This document shows, piece after piece, positions 1-9,430 of a stretch of 64,000 nucleotides of DNA. Within the stretch, counting starts at the first letter, position 1. Each line of letters starts with the position of its first letter. This stretch comes from Nitrosomonadales bacterium (GTDB taxonomy: Bacteria > Pseudomonadota > Gammaproteobacteria > Burkholderiales > Gallionellaceae). The notes under the pieces were generated by a model. That model was not told where the DNA came from. It searched no databases and saw only the letters and a program-made list of their open reading frames with translations. Where the stretch lies: assembly GCA_023259055.1 (NCBI GenBank), contig JAHFQZ010000001.1, positions 186,001-250,000 of the forward strand, written 5' to 3'. Position numbers and translations under genes: made by a program.

Positions 1-619
1 GGGTGAATATCGCGCCCACCACAAATGCGCCGACCACCACATAGGGACGGATTTCGCGCAACTTCTCGACCGTGACGAATCCCATGCGCACCAGTATCAC
101 CACCACTACCGGCACCTGGAAAGTGGTGCCAAATGCCACGAACATCGTCAAAACGAAGCTGAGGTACTTATCAATGTCAGTCATAACCGCCACACCCTTC
201 GGCGCGGATGCGGTGATAAAACCGAACACTACCGGGAACACCAGAAAATAAGCAAACGCCATCCCGCAAACAAACAGTGTCGTGCTGGCAACGATGAGCG
301 GCACGACCAAACGTTTTTCATGCGCATATAAACCAGGTGCGATGAACCTCCATATTTGAAAAAGTATGTAAGGCAAGGCGATTACAAAAGCAGTCATCAT
401 CGCCACCTTGAGCGGCACGAAGAACGGCGTTGTGACATCGGTGGCGATCATCTGCCCACCTATGGGCAGCTTGGCCAATAGCGGTTGCGCCAACAGTGCG
501 TAGAGATCGGAGGCCCAGGGAAACAGGCAGATGAACACCAACGTCAAGGCCACCACGGAATTCAGCAAGCGGGTGCGCAATTCGATCAAATGGGTGATGA
601 AACTCTCGGTAGCGCTCAT
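1..619 (-). CDS. tatC: TatC, twin-arginine translocase receptor subunit (3' end cut by window edge)
   Basis: Inner-membrane protein that binds the twin-arginine signal of folded exported proteins and forms the core of the Tat translocase with TatA and TatB. The reading frame opens with MSATESFITHLIELRTRLL, matching the cytoplasmic N-terminus of TatC. It continues through several hydrophobic helices (for example LPYILFQIWRFIAPGLY and VPLIVASTTLFVCGMAF) and carries the family hallmark FIAPGLYAHEK. Only about 206 codons lie in the window. It is the last of the tatABC genes on this strand and follows tatB closely, so one transcript is likely. Identification is firm; only the C-terminus is missing. 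Confidence 0.95.
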   Translation of the reverse strand, partial: MSATESFITHLIELRTRLLNSVVALTLVFICLFPWASDLYALLAQPLLAKLPIGGQMIATDVTTPFFVPLKVAMMTAFVIALPYILFQIWRFIAPGLYAHEKRLVVPLIVASTTLFVCGMAFAYFLVFPVVFGFITASAPKGVAVMTDIDKYLSFVLTMFVAFGTTFQVPVVVVILVRMGFVTVEKLREIRPYVVVGAFVVGAIFT

Positions 620-712
620 TTGGGCAGCTATGAAATCTGTTGTGTCACTTCCGCACATGGCCAGCAAAGTCGCTGGTTATGCGTGGGGATGACAGCTTGT
701 TAGAGGCGAACA

Positions 713-1084
713 TCAGGATTTTGGTTGCGCCGATGACGATTCAACGGATGATTGTGGAGGCAATTGCACCTGCTGTTGCGCCTCTTGCAGCGGCTTTGTT
801 ACAGTGACATTGAGTTGTTGCATATGTTGATCAAGCGTTTGTGTGGCCTGCTGCACCGATTGTTCTACCGCGCTGGCTTCGGCTTGGACTTTTTGCTGCA
901 ACTGGCGATACTCTTCGACTGCCATGTCGCGCTCGATGTCGGCCTTCACGCCGTTCACGTACCGTTGCGCCCGCCCATACAGATGCCCCAAGGTACGCGC
1001 CACTTTCGGCAGACGTTCCGGCCCGATAACGATGAGTGCCACCACCATTACCACCATCAGCTCCGCAAAACTGAAATCAAACAT
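713..1084 (-). CDS. tatB: TatB, Sec-independent translocase subunit
   Basis: Partner of TatC in recognising twin-arginine signal peptides. The 123-residue protein starts with a short acidic periplasmic end (MFDFSFAEL), one transmembrane helix, the glycine-proline hinge IGPERLPKVAR, and then a long amphipathic and Gln-rich helix ending in a low-complexity tail. The E-R-L-P hinge separates TatB from TatA, which reads G-T-K-K-L-P in the next gene. It lies between tatA and tatC in the usual order, and the start is the only good ATG near the helix. Confidence 0.94.
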   Translation of the reverse strand: MFDFSFAELMVVMVVALIVIGPERLPKVARTLGHLYGRAQRYVNGVKADIERDMAVEEYRQLQQKVQAEASAVEQSVQQATQTLDQHMQQLNVTVTKPLQEAQQQVQLPPQSSVESSSAQPKS

Positions 1085-1149
1085 GGTTTAAAGCTTGCAT
1101 AGATTGGCCAAACGAATCATGGAGTTTACGCCGCATAATTCCCGCACCC

Positions 1150-1368
1150 TTACACTTTGGTGTGTGTCTTGTCTTTTACTTCACCCTCTATGGTCCGGCC
1201 GTCTTCCTTTACCCGCTTCGCGGTTTCATCGTCGTCGCGCAAGCCCTCCTTGAAACCTTTCACCGCACCACCCAAGTCGCGGCCAATATTGGGCAATTTT
1301 TTGGTGCCAAAAATCAATACAACTACTATCAATACAATCAGCCAATGCCAGATGCTAAATGAACCCAT
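1150..1368 (-). CDS. tatA: TatA, pore-forming Tat subunit
   Basis: Small subunit that oligomerises to let folded proteins cross the inner membrane. I place the start at the ATG giving [18 protein letters not shown] (72 residues). A longer in-frame reading would add 21 residues that do not belong to the family. The single helix is followed by the [20 protein letters not shown] hinge and amphipathic helix typical of TatA, then a charged tail. It is the first tat gene after hinT. A probable client in the window is the Tat-signal MsrB at 46500. Confidence 0.94.
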   Translation of the reverse strand: MGSFSIWHWLIVLIVVVLIFGTKKLPNIGRDLGGAVKGFKEGLRDDDETAKRVKEDGRTIEGEVKDKTHTKV

Positions 1369-1396
1369 GTCGATTTCTCCCTCAAAAAGTTGACTG

Positions 1397-1744
1397 TTAA
1401 CCGCGCCGTACCATAGGCGGTATGTTGACACCGCCGATGATATGGATATGAAAATGAAATACTTCCTGTCCTCCCCCCTTGCCGGTGTTGATCACGGTGC
1501 GGAAGCCGTTTTCCAGGCCCTGCTCGCGCGCCAGCCTGGGAACGAGCAGCAGCATCCTGCCGAGCAAGGCGGCATGTTCGTCCCCGGCCTCGGCCAGCGA
1601 GGCCAGGTGCAGCTTCGGGATCAACATGAAATGCACCGGCGCGACCGGGTTGATGTCGTGAAACGCCAGCACCTCGTCGTCTTCATACACCTTGCGACAG
1701 GGGATTTCTCCGCGTGCAATTCTGCAAAAAATACAGTCGCCCAT
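1397..1744 (-). CDS. hinT: HIT-family purine nucleoside phosphoramidase (HinT-like)
   Basis: Small nucleotide hydrolase of the histidine-triad family. The N-terminal C-I-F-C-R-I signature with Cys4 and Cys7 and the C-terminal triad HFHIHIIGG (H-x-H-x-H) are both present in a 115-residue protein, the normal length. It sits between hisE (2 bases apart) and tatA, a gene order common in betaproteobacteria, and is probably co-transcribed with the his genes. The exact physiological substrate of HinT proteins is not settled. Confidence 0.9.
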   Translation of the reverse strand: MGDCIFCRIARGEIPCRKVYEDDEVLAFHDINPVAPVHFMLIPKLHLASLAEAGDEHAALLGRMLLLVPRLAREQGLENGFRTVINTGKGGGQEVFHFHIHIIGGVNIPPMVRRG

Positions 1745-1746
1745 GC

Positions 1747-2070
1747 TCAGTCCTTTTTCCGGCTTTCCTTTTCGGCAATGCCCGGCAAACCCTCGCGGCG
1801 CGCCAGTTCGTTCAGCACATCATCCGTGCTCAAGCCGTGCCTGGCCAGCAGCACCATGCAATGAAACCACAAATCGGCCGTTTCATAAACCAAATGAGCT
1901 TTATCGCCGCTTTTGCTGGCCAGAATCACCTCCGTCGCCTCTTCACCGATCTTTTTCAGAATGGCGTCTTCGCCCTTGCTGAACAGACTGGCGACATACG
2001 AGCTTTCCGGCGAAGCATTTTTTCGCGCCTCAAGCGTTTCCGTCAACCGTTGCAAAATATCCGGATTCAT
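1747..2070 (-). CDS. hisE: Phosphoribosyl-ATP pyrophosphatase
   Basis: Second step of histidine synthesis: removes pyrophosphate from phosphoribosyl-ATP. The 107-residue protein has the MazG-like all-alpha fold signature, with E-E-A-T-E-V-I-L-A and the D-L-W-F-H helix. It overlaps the end of hisI by four bases, implying translational coupling. In many gammaproteobacteria HisI and HisE are fused; here they are separate genes, as usual in betaproteobacteria. Confidence 0.94.
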   Translation of the reverse strand: MNPDILQRLTETLEARKNASPESSYVASLFSKGEDAILKKIGEEATEVILASKSGDKAHLVYETADLWFHCMVLLARHGLSTDDVLNELARREGLPGIAEKESRKKD

Positions 2071-2486
2071 TTTTTTGGATTTTTATTTATCGGGTTTTCT
2101 GTTTTATAAATCTCACTGGGCGATTTCAACACCGCATCCGTTTCCACCCACTGCCCTTTTTCCAAGCGACTGTAGAAACAGCTTTTGCGTCCGGTATGAC
2201 AGGCGATACCGCCTTGTTGTTCAACTTGCAGCAGTATCACATCACCATCGCAATCAAGGCGAATCTCCTTGATCTTCTGGAAATGTCCTGACTCCTCACC
2301 CTTGTGCCAAAGCTTCTTGCGCGAACGCGACCAATACACCGCTTCGCCTTTTTGCCAGGTCAGCTTCAATGCCTCGCGATCCATCCACGCCACCATCAGC
2401 ACTCGTCCGGAAACGGCATCCTGGGCAATGGCCGTCACCAAACCATCGGCTGACCAATTGACCCTGTTTAACCATGTTTCGTTCAT
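2067..2486 (-). CDS. hisI: Phosphoribosyl-AMP cyclohydrolase
   Basis: Third step of histidine synthesis: opens the purine ring of phosphoribosyl-AMP. The metal-binding part is visible as the D-C-D-G-D motif and the [10 protein letters not shown] segment that supplies zinc ligands. At 139 residues it is of normal size. The ATG start at 2486 yields the family-typical N-terminus ([19 protein letters not shown]). It is separated from upstream hisF by about 150 bases that contain an imperfect hairpin, the largest gap in this otherwise tight operon. Confidence 0.95.
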   Translation of the reverse strand: MNETWLNRVNWSADGLVTAIAQDAVSGRVLMVAWMDREALKLTWQKGEAVYWSRSRKKLWHKGEESGHFQKIKEIRLDCDGDVILLQVEQQGGIACHTGRKSCFYSRLEKGQWVETDAVLKSPSEIYKTENPINKNPKK

Positions 2487-2529
2487 AACAGCACCTCCGA
2501 CACGTTACTGATGTAACTACTAGCCATTC

Positions 2530-2560
2530 GACTAGGCGAGCAAACAACGCTCGCCAAGTC
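2530..2560. repeat. Imperfect hairpin between hisF and hisI
   Basis: Two 12-base arms (GACTAGGCGAGC at 2530-2541 and GCTCGCCAAGTC at 2549-2560) pair with one mismatch around a 7-base loop. There is no T-run on either side, so it is a poor intrinsic terminator. It could modulate or process the his transcript at this one long gap, or be a degenerate palindromic repeat. Confidence 0.45.
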
Positions 2561-2640
2561 GCTGGTTATGGTGTAGCCAGCCGTTTGCGGGAGGAGGTGC
2601 GATGCGGTTATTCCCGCACCCGTCGCTTTCGCGCACCGTG

Positions 2641-3399
2641 TCATAACCGCACCTCAATACCATGTTGCGACATGAACTGCTTGGCTTGACGCACGGTGTA
2701 TTCGCCGAAGTGAAAAATGCTCGCCGCCAGCACAGCGTCTGCGCCGCCTTTTTTTACGCCATCGACGAGGTGCTGCAGGTTGCCCACACCGCCGCTGGCG
2801 ATCACCGGGATATCCAATGCGTCGGTAATGGACCTGGTCAGCGCCAGGTCAAAGCCGTTTTTTTGTCCGTCCCTGTCCATACTGGTCAGCAAAATCTCAC
2901 CTGCACCCAAGTCCTGTATATTCCTCGCCCACTCTACCGCATCCAGCCCAGTCGCGTTGCGTCCGCCGTGGGTGAATACTTCCCAACGCCCCGGCGAAAC
3001 TTGCTTGGCATCGATCGCCACCACGATGCACTGTGAGCCATAGCGCCCTGCTGCATCAGCCACCAATTGCGGATTCAGCACGGCGGCGGTGTTGATACTG
3101 ACCTTGTCTGCACCGGCATTCAACAAATTTCGCACATCGCCCACTTCACGTACTCCGCCTCCAACTGTCAGCGGAATGAATACCTGCGAGGCGACCTGTT
3201 CGATAATGCGGAAAATAATTCCTCTCTGCTCCGAACTGGCGGTGATATCCAAAAAAGCCAGTTCGTCGGCACCCTGCTCATTATAACGGCGAGCAATCTC
3301 CACCGGATCACCCGCATCGCGCAGATCGACGAAGCTCACGCCTTTGACCACTCGCCCTGCGGTCACATCAAGGCAGGGAATGATTCGCTTGGCGAGCAT
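2641..3399 (-). CDS. hisF: Imidazole glycerol phosphate synthase, cyclase subunit
   Basis: TIM-barrel cyclase that uses ammonia supplied by HisH to make imidazole glycerol phosphate and AICAR. The N-terminus [12 protein letters not shown] contains catalytic Asp11. The second catalytic Asp is in the V-V-A-I-D-A-K strand, and the phosphate-binding loops G-G-G-V and A-S-G-G-V-G are present. The length of 252 residues is standard. It follows hisA after 3 bases. Confidence 0.97.
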   Translation of the reverse strand: MLAKRIIPCLDVTAGRVVKGVSFVDLRDAGDPVEIARRYNEQGADELAFLDITASSEQRGIIFRIIEQVASQVFIPLTVGGGVREVGDVRNLLNAGADKVSINTAAVLNPQLVADAAGRYGSQCIVVAIDAKQVSPGRWEVFTHGGRNATGLDAVEWARNIQDLGAGEILLTSMDRDGQKNGFDLALTRSITDALDIPVIASGGVGNLQHLVDGVKKGGADAVLAASIFHFGEYTVRQAKQFMSQHGIEVRL

Positions 3400-3402
3400 C
3401 TG

Positions 3403-4152
3403 TTAAAGCACAGCCTTGGTCAATTGATCCGCCAGCAACTGTGCCGCACTGAAATCCAGCGAGCCTTCGTAAATCGCACGCCCTGTTATCGCACCGGTGA
3501 TACCCTCAGATTGCACCTCGCACAAGGCGCGCACATCATCAAGATTGGTGATACCGCCGCTGGCAATCACTGGCACATGCAGCGGACGGGCAAGCTCTAC
3601 CGTCGCGGGAATATTCACACCGGTCAACATACCGTCGCGGCCGATGTCGGTATAGATGACGGCTTCCACACCATAACCCTCAAAGCGTTGCGCCAAATCC
3701 GCCACGTCGTGCCCGGTCAATTTCGACCAGCCATCCACAGCCACCTTGCCGCCTTTGGCATCCAGCCCCACCATGATGTGCCCGGGAAATGCATCGCAGG
3801 CTTCATGCAGAAAACCCGGTACTTTCACCGCCGCAGTGCCGATGATGACGTAGGTGACGCCAATATCGAGATAACGCTCGATGGTTTCCAGATCGCGGAT
3901 GCCGCCACCCAGTTGCACCGGCACCTCCGTGCCAACCGCTTTAATGATGTTGCGCACGGCAGCTTCGTTCTTGGGCTTGCCGGCAAATGCGCCGTTCAGA
4001 TCCACCAGATGCAGCCGGCGGGCGCCTTGCGCCAGCCAGTGCTGCGCCATGGCAGCAGGGTCTTCTGAAAATACTGTGGCATCTTCCATCACACCTTGCT
4101 TGAGGCGCACACAATGACCGTCTTTCAAATCAATCGCAGGAATTATCAGCAT
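3403..4152 (-). CDS. hisA: ProFAR isomerase
   Basis: Amadori rearrangement step of histidine synthesis on a TIM barrel homologous to HisF. Asp8 ([12 protein letters not shown]) and the second Asp in [10 protein letters not shown] are the expected acid/base pair, and the phosphate loops (L-G-G-G-I-R, A-S-G-G-I) are intact. 249 residues; it is followed 3 bases later by hisF and preceded by hisH, consistent with a single transcript. Confidence 0.97.
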   Translation of the reverse strand: MLIIPAIDLKDGHCVRLKQGVMEDATVFSEDPAAMAQHWLAQGARRLHLVDLNGAFAGKPKNEAAVRNIIKAVGTEVPVQLGGGIRDLETIERYLDIGVTYVIIGTAAVKVPGFLHEACDAFPGHIMVGLDAKGGKVAVDGWSKLTGHDVADLAQRFEGYGVEAVIYTDIGRDGMLTGVNIPATVELARPLHVPVIASGGITNLDDVRALCEVQSEGITGAITGRAIYEGSLDFSAAQLLADQLTKAVL

Positions 4153-4168
4153 GGCAGTACGTTAAAAA

Positions 4169-4801
4169 TTAAGGATTCCATAGCATAAAATTATTCAGCA
4201 GTTTTAGCCCTGCCGTGGAGCTTTTTTCCGGGTGAAATTGCACCGCAAACAAATTATCTTTCGCTACCGCACATGCGAATGATTGCGGATATTGGCTGGT
4301 CGCCTGCACCAATGACGCATCCTGCGGCTGCACATAGTAGCTGTGCACGAAATAAAAGCGCGCATCCTGCTCTATGCCTTCCCACAGCGGGTGTTGCGCA
4401 TGATGCACCCGGTTCCAGCCCATATGCGGCACTTTGAGCTTGTTGCCTTGTGCGTCATGCATATTACTATCGAATCGCACCACCTTGCCGTGCAAAATAC
4501 CCAGCCCGGCAACATCGCCTTCGGCACTGTGTTCGAACAGCATTTGCAAGCCCACGCAGATACCGAGAAAAGGCCTGCTGCGCGCAGCCAGCAGCACTGC
4601 GTCGCGCAAACCGCGCGCATTCAGCTCGCGCATGCATTCCGGCATCGCGCCTTGTCCGGGAAATACTACGCGCCTGGCGCTTGTAACTACTTCGGGATCA
4701 TCTGTGACGATAATTTCTGCAGCGGGAGCAACGCTGCGCAAGGCCTGTTCGACCGAACGCAAGTTGCCCATGCCGTAATCGACTACTGCGACATCAACCA
4801 T
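4169..4801 (-). CDS. hisH: Imidazole glycerol phosphate synthase, glutaminase subunit
   Basis: Class I glutamine amidotransferase that feeds ammonia to HisF. The nucleophile is Cys82 in F-L-G-I-C-V-G-L-Q, and the His-Glu pair is in Q-F-H-P-E-K-S near the C-terminus, so the triad is complete. 210 residues, standard. It lies between hisB and hisA, with 7 bases to hisB. Confidence 0.97.
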   Translation of the reverse strand: MVDVAVVDYGMGNLRSVEQALRSVAPAAEIIVTDDPEVVTSARRVVFPGQGAMPECMRELNARGLRDAVLLAARSRPFLGICVGLQMLFEHSAEGDVAGLGILHGKVVRFDSNMHDAQGNKLKVPHMGWNRVHHAQHPLWEGIEQDARFYFVHSYYVQPQDASLVQATSQYPQSFACAVAKDNLFAVQFHPEKSSTAGLKLLNNFMLWNP

Positions 4802-4808
4802 TTTGAAT

Positions 4809-5396
4809 TTACAGTATGCCCTTGGTGGATGGCATCACGCCCGCCATGCGCGGATCAAGCTCCAACGCCATGCGCAGCGCGCGGCCAAATGCCTTGAAAA
4901 TGGTCTCGGCCTGGTGATGGGCATTGTTACCCGCCAGATTGTCGATATGCAACGTCACCAGGGCGTGATTGACGAAGCCCTGAAAAAATTCATTGATCAA
5001 ATCCACATCGAATTCGCCGATGCTGTCGCGCACAAAATCGCAATTGAACACCAACCCCGGTCTCCCGGAAATGTCCAGCACCGCGCGCGACAATGATTCG
5101 TCCAACGGCACGTAAGCATGTCCATAGCGGCGCAAGCCCTTTTTGTCGTTAACCGCCTGATTGAACGCCTGCCCAAGCGTGATGCCAATGTCTTCCACAG
5201 TGTGGTGCGCGTCGATATGCAAATCACCCTTGGCGATGATGTTTATATCCAGCAAGCCATGACGGGCGATCTGGTCGAGCATGTGATCGAGAAACGGCAG
5301 GCCGGTATCGAACTTTGCCTTGCCGCTGCCATCCAGATTCAATTCAACTTCGATTTGTGTTTCCAGAGTATTGCGTGAAACTTTCGCGCTACGCAT
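4809..5396 (-). CDS. hisB: Imidazoleglycerol-phosphate dehydratase
   Basis: Dehydratase of histidine synthesis, single-domain form without the HisB phosphatase of enterics (195 residues). The metal-binding motifs are present as [21 protein letters not shown], and the matching set in the second half of the internal repeat ([16 protein letters not shown]). Located 12 bases after hisC. Confidence 0.97.
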   Translation of the reverse strand: MRSAKVSRNTLETQIEVELNLDGSGKAKFDTGLPFLDHMLDQIARHGLLDINIIAKGDLHIDAHHTVEDIGITLGQAFNQAVNDKKGLRRYGHAYVPLDESLSRAVLDISGRPGLVFNCDFVRDSIGEFDVDLINEFFQGFVNHALVTLHIDNLAGNNAHHQAETIFKAFGRALRMALELDPRMAGVMPSTKGIL

Positions 5397-5408
5397 GATT
5401 TCTTCGCC

Positions 5409-6527
5409 TTATGCGAGTTGAGTAATAGTTTCTTTTAATGCGGTAATAAATTTCATGTTCTCATCCAGTGTGCCGACTGTCACTCGCAGACAATCAGTCA
5501 ACATCGGATGTCCACCATTCAAATTCTTGATCAGCACGCCGCGCTGCTTCAAGCCATTGGACACTGCTGTTGCATTCGCGATGCGGAATAGCAGAAAGTT
5601 TGCCTCACTCGGGTAAACGCACACAGCGGTGATTTCGCTCAACTGCCGATACAGCCAGGCTCGATCCTGCTTGATCTGTTCCGCTTGCTGCAACAGCACC
5701 TCGTGATGGTCGAGCAATATTCCGGCGACCAACTGAGTCAAAACACCGACATTATACGGCAAGCGCAGCTTTTCCAACTGCTCCAGCCATGCCGTATTGC
5801 CCGCCAAAAAACCGAGGCGCAAACCGGCCATGCCCAGCTTGGAAAAAGTGCGCATCACCAGCAGATTCGGATAGCACGCCAACTGCGGAATAAAGCTGTC
5901 GCTGGCAAAAGCATAATAGGCCTCATCCACCACCACCAATCCCGGAGAAGCCTCAATGATTTGCGCCACCGCATCCGCCGAAAACAGATTGCCGGTGGGA
6001 TTGTTCGGATAGGCCAGAAACACCAGCGCGGGCTGTTCGCGTTTTATCGCCGCAAGAGTCGCGGGCAAATCCAGCGAAAAGTCCGACGCAAGCGGAACGC
6101 CAACATAACGCATCCCGGTGAAAGCCGCGATCATCCTGTACATCACGAACGACGGCTCCACGCTCAACAGCGTCGCACCAGGCTTATTGACAGCCATCGC
6201 CAGCAACTGGATTAGTTCATCCGAGCCATTGCCGAGCAGCACATCCATCCCCTGCGGCAAACCGGTCAAGCTGCGTATTTGTTCCTTGAGCAATGCGGCG
6301 CCGGGGTCGGGGTAACGGTTAATGGCAGCCGATGCTACCACCTCGGCGATTTCGCCGCGCAACGCCTGAGGTAGGAGATAGGGGTTTTCCATCGCATCCA
6401 GCTTGATGCAGCCGGAGCTGTCAGGCACATGATAAGCGTGCAAATCAAGAACTTCCTGGCGCAGCAGCGTGCCTGCGAGAGAAGATGACGATATACCTGC
6501 GTGTGAAGTTGCCGGAATGGAAGACAT
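5409..6527 (-). CDS. hisC: Histidinol-phosphate aminotransferase
   Basis: PLP-dependent transaminase that makes histidinol phosphate. The PLP lysine is in [13 protein letters not shown], with the D-E-A-Y-Y-A-F and A-Y-P-N-N-P-T-G motifs of fold-type I enzymes. I chose the start at 6527 ([11 protein letters not shown], 372 residues). The frame stays open for 33 more codons upstream, but these give a hydrophobic non-family extension. It is the first gene of the his-hinT-tat run here; hisG and hisD are not in the window. Confidence 0.93.
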   Translation of the reverse strand: MSSIPATSHAGISSSSLAGTLLRQEVLDLHAYHVPDSSGCIKLDAMENPYLLPQALRGEIAEVVASAAINRYPDPGAALLKEQIRSLTGLPQGMDVLLGNGSDELIQLLAMAVNKPGATLLSVEPSFVMYRMIAAFTGMRYVGVPLASDFSLDLPATLAAIKREQPALVFLAYPNNPTGNLFSADAVAQIIEASPGLVVVDEAYYAFASDSFIPQLACYPNLLVMRTFSKLGMAGLRLGFLAGNTAWLEQLEKLRLPYNVGVLTQLVAGILLDHHEVLLQQAEQIKQDRAWLYRQLSEITAVCVYPSEANFLLFRIANATAVSNGLKQRGVLIKNLNGGHPMLTDCLRVTVGTLDENMKFITALKETITQLA

Positions 6528-6644
6528 GAAGCGAAATAATATTTGGTGAAATAACAATGGCGGCGAGATTATCACATAACCGCTCATTTTGTGGTTAGCG
6601 GCGTCTGTGTATGCGGCGGGAGGCATCCAAAAAATTGGGTTTCG

Positions 6645-8327
6645 TCATTCCTTCAACTCGAAGCATACCCGTCCCGGCCGGTTGCTGGCTAACGTCAGCC
6701 GATAGCCCAGCTGTTCAGCCCAGCGCGCTGCCTGATACAGGCCTATCCCCAGGCCATTTTCAGAAACCACGGCGGCGCGCAGCAATTTTGCGGCAACAGC
6801 TTCCGTAACAGGAGTACCACTGTCGCAAACGATCAGACGTAGCGGATCGGGATCGATTTCTACAAAAATGCTGATGCCCGGCTCAGATTGGCGTTTTCTC
6901 AGCACGTTATCAATCAGATTATCGATAACGCAATCGAACAGCGCGACGGGAATGTTTTTGTCGGGCACGCTGCCCGGCGAGCGCCATTCGATGGCTTGGT
7001 GCTGGTTGCGAAGCTTCAAGGCATCCCACCATGCATTAAGGGAAAGCTGAGGAGTTTCGTTCTCCATCTTCGGTTGCTTGAGCTTGTTCAAAGTAAGTTC
7101 GATGCGCTGGGTAAGCAACGGAAGTTGTTGTTGCAGCAACTGTTGCGCCCGCTCTTCACGGCTTTGCGCGATGGAGGTGAGCGAAAGCAGCGATTGCAGC
7201 ATATTTTTCAGGTCGTGGGTAAGGCGCGATCCGGTTTCATAAACCGCTTGCAAGCGCGTGATGTCACGCAGGCTTTGCTCGCGCTGTTTTGCCTGGTAAA
7301 AATAACCGATCAATTGCGCAAGCAGATGGACATGTAGCAACACTGCGGGATTGAGCTGCTGCTTCGCATATACCGACAGGCGCAATTCGCCTTCCTGCAC
7401 CACCACGGCATATTCGCTGAATTGCCCGAGCTGCCCGGATCCGTCCGGCGATTGCCAGGACAGGCCGGACAGCCACGGAAAATCCGCCAGAAGGTTAATG
7501 GCCTGGCGCAGATAGCTTGCCGCATCATGCTCGCGCTGGGCCGCTTCTGCCAGTTGGGTCAGCCAGCTTTCAAACGGCGTGCCTACATTCAACAGGTAGC
7601 GCGAAAACATCACTTGCAGCCCGCTGAAACCGAAGCGCGGATTCCACAGGCTGCCAAGCGCCAGCAACACCAGTCCGATCAGGAACAGCGTGCGCGGCAG
7701 AGCATTGATGTAATCCAGATGCCCCAGGCTCATAAAAGCAAGGCTGCCGAGTACCACCAGAGTCAGCAACATGAACAACAGCAGGCTGTAGATAAAGTCC
7801 ACCGTCTGGGTGCTTTCAACCGGTTCGGTTTTAACCGGCAGAAACGCCATAAACAGTAACAGTATCGGCAACACATACCATATTAAAAATGACCCGGCTT
7901 CAATCGTGGATTGCGCCGCAAATAAATTTGGCACCACCCAGAGCAGCAAAACCGCCAGCAAGTAGACCATAACCGACAAGTATAACAGGCGCGTCCACCG
8001 GTCGCGAAATGCAAAGACGCGCGCGCCGACCAAACCGAAAAGCCCGGTCAGCCAAAAAGCAATGACCCACCAGTTCAGCCAGAACATCGCAGTCGCCGCC
8101 GCCAGCGCGATGAATGCGAAAGCTCCGCCCCCAACGTCGCGCTCTCCGCGCCACATCGGCTGCCAAAGCAGGAACACACCGAGATGCGCCAACAGTATCG
8201 GATGCGCCCACGGGCTATCCATCCCGAGCAACAGCACGCCGTGCAATAGCCCGAGCATCGCCAGCAACAGCCAGCGTCCGGAATTCAGGAAATTTCCAAC
8301 GCTTGATGTCAGCATCTCGTCATTCAC
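6645..8327 (-). CDS. Membrane sensor histidine kinase without a partner regulator nearby
   Basis: A 560-residue two-component kinase. Residues 15-230 form about seven to eight transmembrane segments with little periplasmic loop, followed by a GAF-like stretch (about 250-345). The phosphoacceptor H-box is S-R-L-T-H-D-L-K-N-M-L with His371, then an N-box (D-N-L-I-D-N-V-L) and a G-box (G-L-G-I-G-L-Y-Q). The H-D-L-K-N H-box resembles the PrsK group of kinases that act with sigma-54 activators; this is inference. No response regulator is adjacent. The gene is divergent from a pilin gene with a sigma-54 promoter, and rpoN lies about 7 kb away. The input signal is unknown. Confidence 0.85.
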   Translation of the reverse strand: MNDEMLTSSVGNFLNSGRWLLLAMLGLLHGVLLLGMDSPWAHPILLAHLGVFLLWQPMWRGERDVGGGAFAFIALAAATAMFWLNWWVIAFWLTGLFGLVGARVFAFRDRWTRLLYLSVMVYLLAVLLLWVVPNLFAAQSTIEAGSFLIWYVLPILLLFMAFLPVKTEPVESTQTVDFIYSLLLFMLLTLVVLGSLAFMSLGHLDYINALPRTLFLIGLVLLALGSLWNPRFGFSGLQVMFSRYLLNVGTPFESWLTQLAEAAQREHDAASYLRQAINLLADFPWLSGLSWQSPDGSGQLGQFSEYAVVVQEGELRLSVYAKQQLNPAVLLHVHLLAQLIGYFYQAKQREQSLRDITRLQAVYETGSRLTHDLKNMLQSLLSLTSIAQSREERAQQLLQQQLPLLTQRIELTLNKLKQPKMENETPQLSLNAWWDALKLRNQHQAIEWRSPGSVPDKNIPVALFDCVIDNLIDNVLRKRQSEPGISIFVEIDPDPLRLIVCDSGTPVTEAVAAKLLRAAVVSENGLGIGLYQAARWAEQLGYRLTLASNRPGRVCFELKE

Positions 8328-8485
8328 CTGTCAACATTTCGTCATCACCATCACCACAACATCTACCACAATCTCTCCCCAAAGCTTCCCTGCACATCCG
8401 CCATGCCGAATTTTCTTCGTTAACCAATTGCCCTGGCTATGTTTTTATTTTTTATGATTTACAGGACTGAAGCATATAATATCTT

Positions 8486-8501
8486 TGGCATGACACTTGC
8501 T
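8486..8501 (+). promoter_or_regulatory. Sigma-54 (-24/-12) promoter of the prepilin gene
   Basis: TGGCATGACACTTGCT matches the sigma-54 consensus TGGCAYRN4TTGCW, with GG and GC separated by exactly 10 bases. It lies about 50 bases before the prepilin start on the same strand. I did not find a clear sigma-70 promoter in its place. Pilin genes are often RpoN-dependent, which supports the call. Confidence 0.8.
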
Positions 8502-8551
8502 GAATATCTTAGCGTAGCATCAACAATTATAATTTTTAGAGGGGCATCATA

Positions 8552-9244
8552 ATGAAACGTAACCAATCCGGCTTTACTTTAATCGAAATCGCCATCGTGC
8601 TGGTGATTATCGGCCTGCTGCTCGGCGGCGTGCTGAAAGGCCAAGAACTCATCAACAGCGCCCGGGTCAAAAACCTCGCGACTGATTTCAAGAACATCCC
8701 GGTGTTCGTTTACGGCTATCAGGACAAGTTCAAGTCATTACCGGGAGATGATGCTGCCGTGACAACTCACATAACCGGCAGCACTCTGGCCACAACCGGA
8801 GGAACTCCTGGAAACGGTGTCATTGAAGGCGCTTGGAACAGCACAACCGCAACCGAAGAATCCTATCTGTTCTGGCAGCATGTTCGTTTGGCTGGCTTGG
8901 CTCCCGGATCGACAACCCCTGGTGCCGCCGATTATCTGCCCACTAACGCATCGGGTGGCACTATCGGCATTCAGAGCGGGACAACCACTGTTGCGAATGT
9001 GCCGATGTTTTCTGGCCCCGGTCTTACGAACCCTATTCGAGGCACTTATGTTATCTGTTCAACAAGCATCCTCGGCAAGTTCGTCAAGCAACTCGACATC
9101 CAGATGGACGATGGCAATACTGCTACCGGCTCGATGATGGCAGCCCCAACTACTGGCTATGTAATTGGAACAGCTACCGCTGTTGCCACTCCAACCGCTC
9201 TTATTGACGATGCCACCACTTACACCGTCTGCATGGGCGTTTAA
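8552..9244 (+). CDS. Type IV prepilin-like protein
   Basis: A 230-residue protein with a class III signal: short basic leader MKRNQSG, then FTLIEIAIVLVIIGLLLGG with the Glu at +5 of the mature protein, cleaved between Gly and Phe by a prepilin peptidase. After the hydrophobic stalk comes a Thr/Gly/Ala-rich globular region with three cysteines, two of them near the C-terminus. A strong ribosome site (AGAGGGG) precedes the ATG. It stands alone between a sigma-54 promoter and an intrinsic terminator. It could be a major pilin of a small pilus, a minor pilin or a type II secretion pseudopilin; the sequence does not decide. Confidence 0.85.
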   Translation: MKRNQSGFTLIEIAIVLVIIGLLLGGVLKGQELINSARVKNLATDFKNIPVFVYGYQDKFKSLPGDDAAVTTHITGSTLATTGGTPGNGVIEGAWNSTTATEESYLFWQHVRLAGLAPGSTTPGAADYLPTNASGGTIGIQSGTTTVANVPMFSGPGLTNPIRGTYVICSTSILGKFVKQLDIQMDDGNTATGSMMAAPTTGYVIGTATAVATPTALIDDATTYTVCMGV

Positions 9245-9270
9245 TACCAATCACCCGGCGTGACACCTCA

Positions 9271-9296
9271 AAGCCCGCTTCGGCGGGCTTTTTTAT
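9271..9296 (+). terminator. Intrinsic terminator after the prepilin gene
   Basis: Perfect 8-bp stem AAGCCCGC/GCGGGCTT closed by a TTCG tetraloop and followed by a T-rich run. It lies 26 bases after the stop codon, which makes the prepilin gene a single-gene transcript. Confidence 0.92.
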
Positions 9297-9327
9297 TTAC
9301 CTTGACCCGGCCTGAAATAAGCATGCG

Positions 9328-9411
9328 TAGCCCGAATGCAATGCAATGGAATCCGGGAAAACTTGATCGCGCCCACCCAATACCGGATTGCGCTACGCTG
9401 CATTCGGGCTA
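9328..9411. repeat. Palindromic interspersed repeat (TAGCCCGAATGCA arms)
   Basis: The outer arms TAGCCCGAATGCA (9328-9340) and TGCATTCGGGCTA (9399-9411) are perfectly complementary. Inner arms AATCCGG (9350-9356) and CCGGATT (9383-9389) pair as well. The layout is that of REP- or BIME-like intergenic elements common in proteobacteria. No second copy was noticed in this window. Confidence 0.8.
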
Positions 9412-9430
9412 TGCCGCCGCCGTCTTTTGA

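Noticed and set aside
667-2570. AGTCGCTGGTTATG found both near 667 and near 2557
   Set aside because: A 14-base match alone, without symmetry or longer similarity, is weak evidence for a repeat family.
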